Made by a program: the position numbers and the translations under genes
Shown: piece after piece, positions 1-8,279 of the stretch
How positions within the stretch are numbered: the stretch's first letter is position 1
How the letters are laid out: the number at the start of each line of letters is the position of its first letter
The notes under the pieces: generated by a model
Database searches by the model: none
Told to the model about the DNA's origin: nothing
Seen by the model: the letters and a program-made list of their open reading frames with translations, nothing else
Origin: an uncultured Caulobacterales bacterium
GTDB lineage: Bacteria > Pseudomonadota > Alphaproteobacteria > Caulobacterales > Caulobacteraceae
Direction: 5' to 3'
DNA length: 35,353 nucleotides
Assembly (NCBI GenBank): GCA_903858685.1
Contig: CAIOJR010000194.1
Span: forward strand, 1 to 35,353

Positions 1-960
1 ACTGCTCACCAGCAGCATCACCAATATGGCGGGGATGCCCATCAAGGTGCCGATCCACAGCAGTCGCGACAGACGCACGATCTGGCACAGGCGACCATAG
101 GCCAGAACCGCAAACATCTGCGCCACCCAGAACAGGGCGAAGAACGCCCCCACCTGCCCGTCCGAGGCATGAAGGTGATTGGACAGGAAATAGATGATCG
201 CCGTGCCAAAGGCGGGCTGAAAGTTCCAGACCAGCAGGATCGCCGTCACCGGATAGACCGGCCAGTGCTTCAAAAACCGGACGAGATCGTGTCTGAGGCT
301 GTCGGCGTGGGACGGCGCATGCGGCGGAAAGAGGGTTCTGGGACCATAGGCGCCCAGAAGGGCGGCGGCGACGAGCAGGCCTATGCCGACAAGAAACAAC
401 ACCTGTGCGGCATGGGCGCCGTTCAGCGCCGACAGGCTTTCGCTGAGCACCCCGCCCAGCAGACTGCCCAGCGCCACGGGGATCCAGGTCGCGATCAGCA
501 TGACGGCGCTCGCCTGCCCCGCCATCAGATGCTCGCGACCCATGGCTGAGAAGATCGCCGTCGCCGCACTCGTCGCGACCAGGGCTGTCGAACTCGCCAC
601 CAGCAGTCCCCCCATGAGCACGGCGTAGGTTGGCGCCAGCCACGCAATCGCGGCGAACGCCGTCGCAGTGGCCAGCCCGAACACGACCAGATGACCCCGG
701 TCGCCGGCGCCAAACGGATTCCACCGATCGCGCACCAGTCCAAAACCAAAGGACAGATAGAGCGGCGCGCTGACCCACAGATTGAACTCTGCGGTCTGGT
801 TGGCCGTCAGATGCAGCCGGTTTTTCAGAAAAAAGGCCACCGGAATATTGATCAGCCCCGCCCATGGCGCCGCCAGACTGAGAAGCAGAAGCAGGAGCCC
901 GGCATGAAGCAACAGGCTGAGCCTGCGCGTAGCCGGAAGCGGTGTAGCGGCGATGGTCAT
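1..960 (-). CDS. MFS-type transporter, C-terminus cut by the window edge
   Basis: The minus-strand frame from the ATG at 960 stays open for 320 codons to the left edge, so the 3' end lies outside the window. The translation is a hydrophobic protein with repeated membrane segments: an early stretch of leucines and alanines around residues 15-28, then a short loop with RDRWNPFG near residue 70, and several later helices. The first cytoplasmic loop (RDRW...GDRGH) is the place where MFS carriers keep their loop 2-3 signature, and the overall look recalls MFS carriers of the folate/biopterin or nucleoside type. The substrate cannot be told. A GTG directly before the ATG (963) is an alternative start; the frame has a stop six codons further upstream. 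It is divergent from the acyl-CoA dehydrogenase and shares its 178-bp upstream region. Confidence 0.8.
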   Translation of the reverse strand, partial: MTIAATPLPATRRLSLLLHAGLLLLLLSLAAPWAGLINIPVAFFLKNRLHLTANQTAEFNLWVSAPLYLSFGFGLVRDRWNPFGAGDRGHLVVFGLATATAFAAIAWLAPTYAVLMGGLLVASSTALVATSAATAIFSAMGREHLMAGQASAVMLIATWIPVALGSLLGGVLSESLSALNGAHAAQVLFLVGIGLLVAAALLGAYGPRTLFPPHAPSHADSLRHDLVRFLKHWPVYPVTAILLVWNFQPAFGTAIIYFLSNHLHASDGQVGAFFALFWVAQMFAVLAYGRLCQIVRLSRLLWIGTLMGIPAILVMLLVSS

Positions 961-1026
961 CACCCCGCGTTCGCATCATCTGGCCATTTTGTCGAGGCCG
1001 GAACGCTTTATCTGCGCACAGGCGCC

Positions 1027-1069
1027 AGATCAGTTGATCTGCCCAAGGGTCAGGGTGATAAGCGATCAC
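1027..1069 (+). promoter_or_regulatory. Candidate sigma-70 promoter with overlapping dyads, upstream of the acyl-CoA dehydrogenase
   Basis: TTGATC (1034-1039) and GATAAG (1057-1062) are spaced by 17 nt, each matching four of six consensus positions. The -35 is embedded in a 7+2+7 perfect inverted repeat, CAGATCAGTTGATCTG (1026-1041). The -10 lies within a second dyad, GTGAT-aagcg-ATCAC (1055-1069). An operator overlapping both promoter elements would fit a repressor, for example a TetR-type regulator of acyl-CoA metabolism, but no regulator gene is in view. The rest of the intergenic stretch 961-1138 holds only a short GCG-rich simple repeat near 1081-1102. Confidence 0.45.
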
Positions 1070-1138
1070 ATAGGGCGACAGCGTCGGCGGCGGCGGCGTC
1101 GTCAATGTCACGACCAAAAAACACAGGGAAACGCGACC

Positions 1139-2422
1139 ATGGCCGACGGCGGCGCCAAGACCACTCACACCTCCTTCGGTTTCAATCCGACGGACGACCT
1201 CAACGACCTTCGCATGAGCGACAAGGCGCGCCCCCTCTATGAGCACGTCAAACGCTTCATCACAGAGACCGTGGTCCCGATGAGCGCCGAATATGACCGC
1301 CTGGGCGAAGGCAATCCCAATCCATGGAGCTTCGCACCCGGTCAACTGGAGGTGCTGGAGGTCGCCAAGAACAAGGCCAAGGCCGAAGGCCTGTGGAACT
1401 TCTTCCTGCCAGACGCTGAAACCGGCGAGGGGCTGAGCAATCTCGACTACGCCTATATTGCTGTGGAACTGGGCAAGAACCATCTAGCGTCGGAGACCAT
1501 GAACTGCTCCGCCCCGGACACCGGCAATATGGAAGTGCTGGAACGGGTCGGCACCGCCGCCCAGAAGGAACGGTGGCTTAAGCCGCTTCTGAATGGTGAA
1601 ATCCGCTCCGCCTACGCCATGACGGAGCCGTCCGTCGCCTCGTCCGACGCCAAGAACATCTCCACGACCGCGGTGCTTGAGGGCGACGAATGGGTGATCA
1701 ACGGCGAGAAGTACTATATTTCCGGCGCAGGCGATCCACGTTGCAAGATCATGATCACCATGGTCATGACCAGCCCCGACGCGCCGGCCAGCAAGCGGCA
1801 CTCACAGATCCTGATCCCGACCGACGCCCCCGGTGTAAAGATCCTCGGCCCCATGCATGTGTTCGGCCATGACCACGCGCCGCGCGGCCACATGCATATA
1901 CGGTTCGAGAATGTCCGCGTGCCCAAGGACAGCATTCTGCTGGGCGAGGGGCGCGGCTTCGAGATTTCTCAAGTCCGCCTTGGCCCCGGCCGTATCCATC
2001 ACTGCATGCGCACGATCGGCAAGGCCGAACAGGCGCTGGAACTGATGGTCACGCGCGGCCTCTCGCGGTCCGCGTTCGGCCAGCCCCTGGTCAAGCTCGG
2101 CAAGAATATGGAAACCGTCTCCCGCGCCCGGATCGAGATCGAGGCCATGCGTCTCATGGTGCTGAAGGCCGCCAAGGCGATGGATGTGCTGGGCAACAAG
2201 GAGGCCCGCATCTGGGTCAGCATGGTCAAGGCCATGGTGCCGGAAAAGGCCTGTCAGATCATCGATCAGGCGATCCAGATCCACGGCGCCACCGGCATCT
2301 CGCAATGGACCCCGCTGGCCGACCTCTATACCGATGTGCGGCACCTGCGCTTCGCTGACGGCCCCGACGAGGTGCACCATATGGTGGTGGGCCGCAACGA
2401 GATCCGCTCCTACGAAGGCTGA
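1139..2422 (+). CDS. Acyl-CoA dehydrogenase, ACAD10/11-like
   Basis: A 427-residue flavoprotein of the acyl-CoA dehydrogenase family, which introduces a 2,3-double bond into acyl-CoA thioesters and passes electrons to electron-transfer flavoprotein. Visible signatures are the N-terminal helical region (1-155), the FAD-contacting AMTEPSVASSD segment (160-170), the beta domain with VINGEKYYISGA (187-197), and the C-terminal helices with GRIHHCMR (284-291), the flavin-contacting QIHGATGISQ (380-389) and ADGPDEVHH (406-414). In this subgroup the latter takes the place of the usual EGT segment. The start at 1139 is chosen because AGGGAAA lies about 8 nt upstream and the family N-terminus fits. The frame is open further upstream, back to 953, but there it encodes an arginine-rich, non-family sequence. 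The natural substrate is unknown; this subgroup often takes long or branched acyl-CoAs. Confidence 0.93.
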   Translation: MADGGAKTTHTSFGFNPTDDLNDLRMSDKARPLYEHVKRFITETVVPMSAEYDRLGEGNPNPWSFAPGQLEVLEVAKNKAKAEGLWNFFLPDAETGEGLSNLDYAYIAVELGKNHLASETMNCSAPDTGNMEVLERVGTAAQKERWLKPLLNGEIRSAYAMTEPSVASSDAKNISTTAVLEGDEWVINGEKYYISGAGDPRCKIMITMVMTSPDAPASKRHSQILIPTDAPGVKILGPMHVFGHDHAPRGHMHIRFENVRVPKDSILLGEGRGFEISQVRLGPGRIHHCMRTIGKAEQALELMVTRGLSRSAFGQPLVKLGKNMETVSRARIEIEAMRLMVLKAAKAMDVLGNKEARIWVSMVKAMVPEKACQIIDQAIQIHGATGISQWTPLADLYTDVRHLRFADGPDEVHHMVVGRNEIRSYEG

Positions 2423-2434
2423 CCGGATACAGCC

Positions 2435-2462
2435 CGCCCCCCGCGCCTCAGGCCGGGGGGCG
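2435..2462. terminator. GC-rich hairpin between convergent genes
   Basis: CGCCCCCC (2435-2442) pairs perfectly with GGGGGGCG (2455-2462), and the loop can form an inner GCC-TCA-GGC stem. It lies between the stop of the acyl-CoA dehydrogenase (2422) and the convergent stop of the dipeptidase (2492). The position suits a bidirectional transcription barrier. There is no T-tract on either side, so it is not a classical intrinsic terminator. Confidence 0.5.
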
Positions 2463-2491
2463 AACGGCGGATAGAGAGCGGCGGGCGCAGA

Positions 2492-3616
2492 TCATCCGCC
2501 CCAGATCGTCTGGGCGTAGCTGACGAAGTTCTGCCCCATGATCTTTTCGATCCGGCGGGAGGAATAGCCGCGGGCCTTGAGAAGTTGCGCCAGCTTTCGG
2601 AACTGTTCGGGCCCACGAAGATCGACGACAAAGGGGTATGTGTCGGCCCGCTCCCCCTTGGCCGCAATGCCCTTGGCGACGCGGTCGGCATGTTCCGCGG
2701 CCAGAGCAGCCTGATAGAGGCCCAGATCATCAATCTGGGTGACGGATCCGTCTGTGCCGATCCCCACATGATCCTCGCCACAGACATTCACCGCATGGTC
2801 AAGGTGGGCGACCACGTCTTCGGCCATGGCGTGGCCTGACAGGTTGAGGAATGGCATGAAATAGACGCCGACAAAGCCGCCGCGCTCCGCCACCAGGCGC
2901 AGTTCCTCATCCGTCTTGTTTCGCGGCAGATCGGTCAGGGCGCGGCACCCGGTATGGTTGATCGAGATCGGCTGAGCGGAGGCGCGCGCCGCCTCCAGAC
3001 AGGTCTGCTCACCGCTGTGCGACAGATCCACCATGACGCGGCGCGCGTTCAGCCGCCCTATGACCTCATGCCCGAATGGCGTCAGACCGCGATTGAGCGG
3101 CGCCATGGAGCCGTCGCCGATCTGATTGGCCGGATTGTAGGTCAGCTGGAAAATGCGCACGCCCATGTCGGCGAAGACGTCCACGCGGCTGGCGTCCTGG
3201 CCCATCATGGCGCCGTTCTGAAAGCCGTAGACCAGACCGACCTTGCCCGCCTTTTTTGCACGCCCGATATCGGCGGCGGTCAGGATCTTGGTCAGGTCCG
3301 CCGCGTGCTCCCGGATCAGGCGATCCGTCGCCACAATATCGCGCACTGTCTTCTCAAACGGATCACCCGGCCCGGCGACATAGCCCAGCGTGACATTGAC
3401 CATGGTGAGGCCGGAGGCGTGGGCCTCCGCCACCACGCGGGGACTGAGGTCTGGCACGAGGCTGTCCGAGGGGTGGTTGGGGTCGCCCAGTCCCCCCAAA
3501 GCGTTGACGATGATCCAGTCGTTGTCAGGCTCGGCCTGTCCAGATCCGGCCATGGACGCCCCCGCTGCCGCCGTCATAGCGGCCAATCCCACAAATCCAC
3601 GCCGATCAATGTCCAT
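2492..3616 (-). CDS. Tat-exported peptidase M19 (membrane dipeptidase-like), divergent metal site
   Basis: A 374-residue protein starting MDIDRRGFVGLAAMTAAAGA, a twin-arginine signal that predicts folded export to the periplasm. The body matches the renal/membrane dipeptidase family (M19): VDLSHSG (196-202), INHTGCRAL (219-227) and GIGTDG (285-290) keep the two zinc-ligand histidines (H200, H221) and the aspartate D289. The first ligand pair, normally HxD just after the mature N-terminus, is replaced by a NALGGLGDPN stretch (38-47). The bridging glutamate, normally in an EG motif, is a glutamine in GFQNG (131-135). The start at 3616 gives a proper Tat signal; the frame is open to 3715 but the extra residues are unlike the family. 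The start overlaps the upstream amidohydrolase by 11 nt, so the two are co-transcribed. Whether it still hydrolyses dipeptides is uncertain. Confidence 0.85.
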   Translation of the reverse strand: MDIDRRGFVGLAAMTAAAGASMAGSGQAEPDNDWIIVNALGGLGDPNHPSDSLVPDLSPRVVAEAHASGLTMVNVTLGYVAGPGDPFEKTVRDIVATDRLIREHAADLTKILTAADIGRAKKAGKVGLVYGFQNGAMMGQDASRVDVFADMGVRIFQLTYNPANQIGDGSMAPLNRGLTPFGHEVIGRLNARRVMVDLSHSGEQTCLEAARASAQPISINHTGCRALTDLPRNKTDEELRLVAERGGFVGVYFMPFLNLSGHAMAEDVVAHLDHAVNVCGEDHVGIGTDGSVTQIDDLGLYQAALAAEHADRVAKGIAAKGERADTYPFVVDLRGPEQFRKLAQLLKARGYSSRRIEKIMGQNFVSYAQTIWGG

Positions 3617-4976
3617 CCGCAAGCGTCCTGTCACTTGATTTTGCCAGGCTGTACTGGCTGCGTTGATAGGTGCGGCCGCGCTTGACGACAAAGTCAATCG
3701 TCTGCAGCGCGCCAATATCGGCCAGTGGGTCGGATCTCAAAACCACAAGATTGGCGATCTTGCCCACCTCGACCGTGCCCATATTCTGCGCCTGCCCGGC
3801 AGCCTGGGCGCCGACCAGCGTCGCGGAACGGATCGCCTCCAGCGGCGTCATGCCGACCTGCCGGACGAGGAAAAACACCTCTTCAAACACTTCCGGCCAG
3901 AGCTGATCGGGCGGGTTGGTGAAGTCTGTGCCCGTGGAAATGGCCACGCCTGCGCGCCACGCCTGACGGGTCAGTCGCACTACCGCCTGCCCCGTGCATC
4001 GCAAGGGATGGCCGGATGCCCTGGTCGTGGCCTCTTCCTTCACGAACAGACTGCCCGTCGCATCCAGCACCTCGCCCCGACGCGCCATGTCCTGAAATAG
4101 CCCGGCCATGACGGGGTCATGATCTGTGGGGATCAGGGCCTCATGCACCGGAGTGTGGTCCTCATAGGCGGCCAGCATGACCGGCTCGGCCTGATAGGCC
4201 AGATAGCAGACATGGCTGATCGTATCCGGCCCCGCCGCAATAACCTCGGCAGGCCGCGTCGGGAAAATCGCGCTGTGGGTCCAGACGAGCATGTGCTGGC
4301 GATGGGCTTCTGCGGTGATGGCTCTGACCAGGCCTGGCGGCAGGTCGGCATAGATCTTGATCGCCGTCGCCGCCGTTCCGCGCGCCAGGGTGACTGCGGT
4401 GGGAAGGTCGGTTTCGTCGTCAATCGCCTGCATCCAGGGCGCTGTGCCCGGCGCAAAACCCTCGCTGGCGGCGCCGACCCTCGGATCGCCAAAAAAGGGC
4501 CGCCCCGCCATCAGGGCGGCGTAATAGATGTCGGGCGAAGGCGTCTCCCCCGCCCGGGCCTGGCGAGCGAGTTCGGCGACGGCGCGCAGATCGTCGGCCA
4601 TGTCGCGCACTGCCGTCACCCCGCCATAGAGGTCGCGTTTCAGCCTGGCCTCGGCTTGCGCCCGATTGGGCGGGGTCGCCAGATGCACATGGCTGTCGAT
4701 CAGGCCCGGCAACACATAGCGCCCCGTCAGGTCGACCTTGCGGGCCTCTGCGACATCGGCAGCGGCGAGAGCGCCATGCGAAGCAATGGCGACGATGCGG
4801 TCGCCCTGCACCAGAATGTCCTGCCCGGGCTTCGCCTTGGCGCCGGTCCCGTCAATCAGGACCGCGTTCTGATAGAGGACGGCGTCGGGCGCCATGGCGG
4901 CGTACAATGCGCCTACAGGGGCCAGCTGAAGAACCGCCGCCGCAAGCGCCGCCCAAAGCCCCGTCGGCTTCATCAT
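3606..4976 (-). CDS. Exported metal-dependent amidohydrolase, imidazolonepropionase-like
   Basis: A 456-residue protein with an N-terminal hydrophobic signal sequence (about 5-27, ending ALYAA). It is followed by the small beta-sandwich and TIM barrel of the amidohydrolase superfamily. The metal ligands are complete: DSHVH (94-98), a lysine in AIKIYAD (K207) suited to carboxylation, H234 in VWTHS, H255 in TISH, and D351 in STGTDF. This set is typical of the Xaa-Pro dipeptidase/prolidase-like and imidazolonepropionase-like subgroups found in alphaproteobacteria, so a secreted peptidase or cyclic-amide hydrolase acting in the periplasm is plausible. It is the first gene of a two-gene unit with the M19 protein, which it overlaps by 11 nt. 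The promoter must lie within 4977-5144, but I see no clear elements there. Confidence 0.85.
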   Translation of the reverse strand: MMKPTGLWAALAAAVLQLAPVGALYAAMAPDAVLYQNAVLIDGTGAKAKPGQDILVQGDRIVAIASHGALAAADVAEARKVDLTGRYVLPGLIDSHVHLATPPNRAQAEARLKRDLYGGVTAVRDMADDLRAVAELARQARAGETPSPDIYYAALMAGRPFFGDPRVGAASEGFAPGTAPWMQAIDDETDLPTAVTLARGTAATAIKIYADLPPGLVRAITAEAHRQHMLVWTHSAIFPTRPAEVIAAGPDTISHVCYLAYQAEPVMLAAYEDHTPVHEALIPTDHDPVMAGLFQDMARRGEVLDATGSLFVKEEATTRASGHPLRCTGQAVVRLTRQAWRAGVAISTGTDFTNPPDQLWPEVFEEVFFLVRQVGMTPLEAIRSATLVGAQAAGQAQNMGTVEVGKIANLVVLRSDPLADIGALQTIDFVVKRGRTYQRSQYSLAKSSDRTLADGH

Positions 4977-5144
4977 TCAGGCTCTCCCCTATGGGTCACG
5001 CAAGTCGGGCGTGGGCGTCAGCCTGAACGGCTTGCGCGCGCCTGTCGAGCACCGCCATTGAAAAGAACGCTGGATCATGGCCAAGGCCATCAGCGCCTGC
5101 CGCCCGGGATCAAGCACGACCACGCCGTTCCTGCTTGCGCCGTC

Positions 5145-8100
5145 CTAACCGCCCGTCGACGCCTCCGACAGGGCTGCGGCCTCGACGTCGCCGCGACCTT
5201 CCCCGCGCAAGCGGTCCAGATAGATGTAGATCACCGGCGTGGAGAAGAGGGTCAGAACCTGACTCACCGTCAACCCGCCGACGATGGCCCAGCCCAGAGG
5301 CTGACGGAATTCCGATCCCGTGCCATGCCCAAGGATCATGGGCACACCGCCCAGAAGGGCGCAGGCGGTGGTCATCAGGATGGGGCGCAGTCGCTGATGG
5401 GAAGCCTCGCGAACGGCGTCCTCGGCGCTCATGCCCTTTTCCCGCTCCAGCCGCAGCGCGACATCGACAATCATGATGCCGTTCTTCTTCACAATGCCGA
5501 TCAGCAGGATGATGGCGATGATGCCAATCACATTCAGGTCCTGCCCTGCGGCCAACAGGGCCAGAAGCGCGCCAACGCCGGCCGACGGCAGGGTGGAGAG
5601 GATCGTCAGGGGGTGGATGTAGCTCTCATAAAGTACCCCCAGAATGATATAGACCGCCAGAAGCGCGGCGGCGATCAGCACCGGCTCGCTGGACAGGGAC
5701 TGCTGGAATGCCTGGGCCGTGCCCTGGAAGGAGGCCGTCAAGGTCGCAGGCGCGCCGATCTGCTGACGCACCGCCTCAACCGCTGTGGTCGCCTGGCCCA
5801 GGGCCACGCCCGGCGCCAGATTGAATGACAGGGTGGCCGCTGGGAACTGGCCCTGATGGTTCACGGTCAGACTGGCCCGCGCGCTGGGGTCGATCTTGAC
5901 GAACTCTGACAAGGGCACAGGCTTGCCCGTCAGGGGGGATTGCAAATAGACCGAGCTGAACAGCGCCGGATCGCCCTGAGCGCCGGGCGGCGCCTCGATC
6001 ACCACGCGGTAAGAGTTGAGTTGTGTGAAGTACTGCGTCACCTGCCGCTGGCCGATCAGATTATAGATCGCTGTATCAATATCCGACGGCGCGACGCCGA
6101 ACCGGGCCGCCGCATCGCGGTTGATGGTGAGCATGACGGCAGAGGCCTCAGTCTGCTGGTCAGAGCTGACGTCCTTCAATTCCTTGAGCCCCTGCATGGC
6201 GGCGACCAGACGCGGGGCCCACAGGTTCAACTCGGCCGGATCAGAGTCAGACAGGGTGTATTGATACTGGGCGCGGCCCGCACGACCGCCCACATTGATA
6301 TCCTGCGAGGCCTGCAGAAAGGCCTGCACGCCGACCAGCTTCGACAGCTTCGGACGGAGCCGGGCGATGATCTGATCAGCGGAAGCCGTTCTCTGCTCCC
6401 GGGGGGCAAGACTGATGCTGAAATTCGCCTGATTGACGCCGCCGCCTCCGGCAAAGAAGGTCACGGCGGTGATATCGGGGTCAGTCTTGAGCACCTGAGC
6501 CACCGATTCGATCTTGCGACCCGTCTTGCTGAACGAAGCGTCCTGGGATGTCAGGACCACGCCAGAGAGAAAGCCGGTATCCTGCTGTGGAAAGAAGCCC
6601 GTCGGCACAGTGACATACAGGACCACCGCCAACGCCGCTGTGCCGGCAAAGACAATCAGCGTGACGATCTTGTGCCGCAGAACCACATCAAGCGCGCGGG
6701 CATATCCCCGCTCGAGCGCAGCAAACCCGTCCTCCAGCATCTTCAGCGGCCCGCTCTTGGCATGCACCGGATTGCGCAAGAAGCGCGAACACAGCATGGG
6801 CGTCAGGCTGAGCGCCAGAAGCACCGAGATCACCACAGCCGCTGAAAGGGTGATGGCGAATTCGCGCATCAACCGCCCAATCACTCCGCCCATGAACATC
6901 AAGGGCGTAAAGACCGCGATCAGCGAGACGGAGATCGACAGAACCGTAAAGCTGATCTCGCTGGCGCCCAGCATCGCCGCCTCCATCGGCGGCACGCCCT
7001 CCTCGATATGACGCCAGATCGCCTCCACCATGACGATGGCGTCGTCGACGACAAAGCCAACCGCAATGGTCGCCGCCATCAGGGACAGATTGTCGAGCGT
7101 GAAATGCAACGCCAGCATCACGCCAGACGTCGCCAACAAGGACAAAGGAATGATCAGGAACGGGATAAATGTCGCACGCAGATCGCGCAGGAACAGAAAG
7201 ATCACCGTCACGACCAGGGCGATGGTGATCAGCAGGGTAATCTCGACATCCTGGACAGACGCGCGGATCGTCTGGGTCCGGTCTCCAGTGACATGAACCC
7301 GGATCGCCGGCGGAATGTTGGACTGCAAGGCCGGCAGCGCCTTCTGAATCCGGTCAACCGTCTGGATCACGTTGGCGCCGGGCTCTTTGAAGACGATCAA
7401 CAGGATCGCCTGCCCGTCCTGAAGCGACTTGTCGGGCGCCGCGCTTCCACCATAGGCCCAGGCGCCGATCTGGTTGTTTTCGACATCAGCCACCGCGCCA
7501 CCCAGGTCCCTGACACGGATGGCTGCGCCATTGTGGTAGCCCACCACCATCCTGTTCCAGATTGCCACATCCATGATCTGATCATTGGCGTAGACTGTCT
7601 GGGTCCGGGCGCCGCCGGTCAATGCGCCCTTGGGGGCGTTGACCGTCTGGCTGGCTATGGCGGTGCGAACGGCGTCGATCTGAAGACCGAGGCTGGCCGC
7701 CCGCCTCGGATCAATGCGGATGCGCATGGCGGGCTTTTGCTGGCCGCCGATCGAGACCAGCCCCACGCCGCTGATGCGGGAAATCTGCTGGCTCAGAATA
7801 TTGTCGGCATAGTCGCTGACCGTGGACAGGGGCAAGGCGTCCGAGGTCAGGGCGATGATCATGATCGGGCTGTCGGCCGGATTCACCTTCCGGAAATTGG
7901 GGGCGGCAGGCAGGTTGGCGGGGAGCTGGCCGCTGGCGGCGTTGATCGCCGCTTGCACATCCTGCGCGGCGGAATTGATGTCCCGGCTGAGATCAAACTG
8001 CAAATTGATGGTGGTTGAGCCATTGGCGCTGACCGAGGTCATCTGGGTCACGCCCGAAATCAGCGAGAACTGACGCTCCAGGGGCGTAGCGACGTTGGAG

Positions 8101-8279
8101 GCCATGGTCTCCGGACTGGCGCCTGGAAGGGCTGCCGTCACCTGCAGGGTCGGAAAATCCACCTGAGGCAGGGCCGCGACCGGCAAGTTCAGAAAGGCGA
8201 CGATTCCAAAAACAAAAAACGCCGCCGCCATCAGCGATGTCGCGACCGGGCGACGAATAAAGGGACTGGAAAGGCTCAA
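5145..8279 (-). CDS. RND multidrug efflux permease, MdtB/AcrB family
   Basis: A 1044-residue inner-membrane pump of the hydrophobe/amphiphile efflux (HAE-1) family, the full family length. It opens with the typical MSLSSPFIRRPVATSL segment leading into TM1. It has two large periplasmic loops and the TM4 proton-relay pair D412-D413 in VVDDAIVMVEA. Near the C-terminus is GIVKKNGIMIVD, with the conserved lysine region of TM10, followed by RLRPILMTT. The sequence style (FFPQQDTGFLSG, VDDAIVM) resembles MdtB/MdtC more than AcrB. It would use the proton gradient to export amphiphilic compounds through an adaptor and an outer-membrane channel. Its start overlaps the adaptor stop by 4 nt (ATGA), so the two are translationally coupled. 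No TolC-type channel gene is present in the window, so the pump probably borrows one. Confidence 0.96.
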   Translation of the reverse strand: MSLSSPFIRRPVATSLMAAAFFVFGIVAFLNLPVAALPQVDFPTLQVTAALPGASPETMASNVATPLERQFSLISGVTQMTSVSANGSTTINLQFDLSRDINSAAQDVQAAINAASGQLPANLPAAPNFRKVNPADSPIMIIALTSDALPLSTVSDYADNILSQQISRISGVGLVSIGGQQKPAMRIRIDPRRAASLGLQIDAVRTAIASQTVNAPKGALTGGARTQTVYANDQIMDVAIWNRMVVGYHNGAAIRVRDLGGAVADVENNQIGAWAYGGSAAPDKSLQDGQAILLIVFKEPGANVIQTVDRIQKALPALQSNIPPAIRVHVTGDRTQTIRASVQDVEITLLITIALVVTVIFLFLRDLRATFIPFLIIPLSLLATSGVMLALHFTLDNLSLMAATIAVGFVVDDAIVMVEAIWRHIEEGVPPMEAAMLGASEISFTVLSISVSLIAVFTPLMFMGGVIGRLMREFAITLSAAVVISVLLALSLTPMLCSRFLRNPVHAKSGPLKMLEDGFAALERGYARALDVVLRHKIVTLIVFAGTAALAVVLYVTVPTGFFPQQDTGFLSGVVLTSQDASFSKTGRKIESVAQVLKTDPDITAVTFFAGGGGVNQANFSISLAPREQRTASADQIIARLRPKLSKLVGVQAFLQASQDINVGGRAGRAQYQYTLSDSDPAELNLWAPRLVAAMQGLKELKDVSSDQQTEASAVMLTINRDAAARFGVAPSDIDTAIYNLIGQRQVTQYFTQLNSYRVVIEAPPGAQGDPALFSSVYLQSPLTGKPVPLSEFVKIDPSARASLTVNHQGQFPAATLSFNLAPGVALGQATTAVEAVRQQIGAPATLTASFQGTAQAFQQSLSSEPVLIAAALLAVYIILGVLYESYIHPLTILSTLPSAGVGALLALLAAGQDLNVIGIIAIILLIGIVKKNGIMIVDVALRLEREKGMSAEDAVREASHQRLRPILMTTACALLGGVPMILGHGTGSEFRQPLGWAIVGGLTVSQVLTLFSTPVIYIYLDRLRGEGRGDVEAAALSEASTGG

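Noticed and set aside
1081-1102. GCG-rich trinucleotide repeat upstream of the acyl-CoA dehydrogenase
   Set aside because: It is short and imperfect, within a GC-rich leader, and looks like compositional noise rather than a functional repeat.
4119-5828. A 569-codon plus-strand frame spanning the amidohydrolase and the end of the RND pump
   Set aside because: It crosses two confident minus-strand genes and their intergenic gap and has no recognisable domain or start signal.
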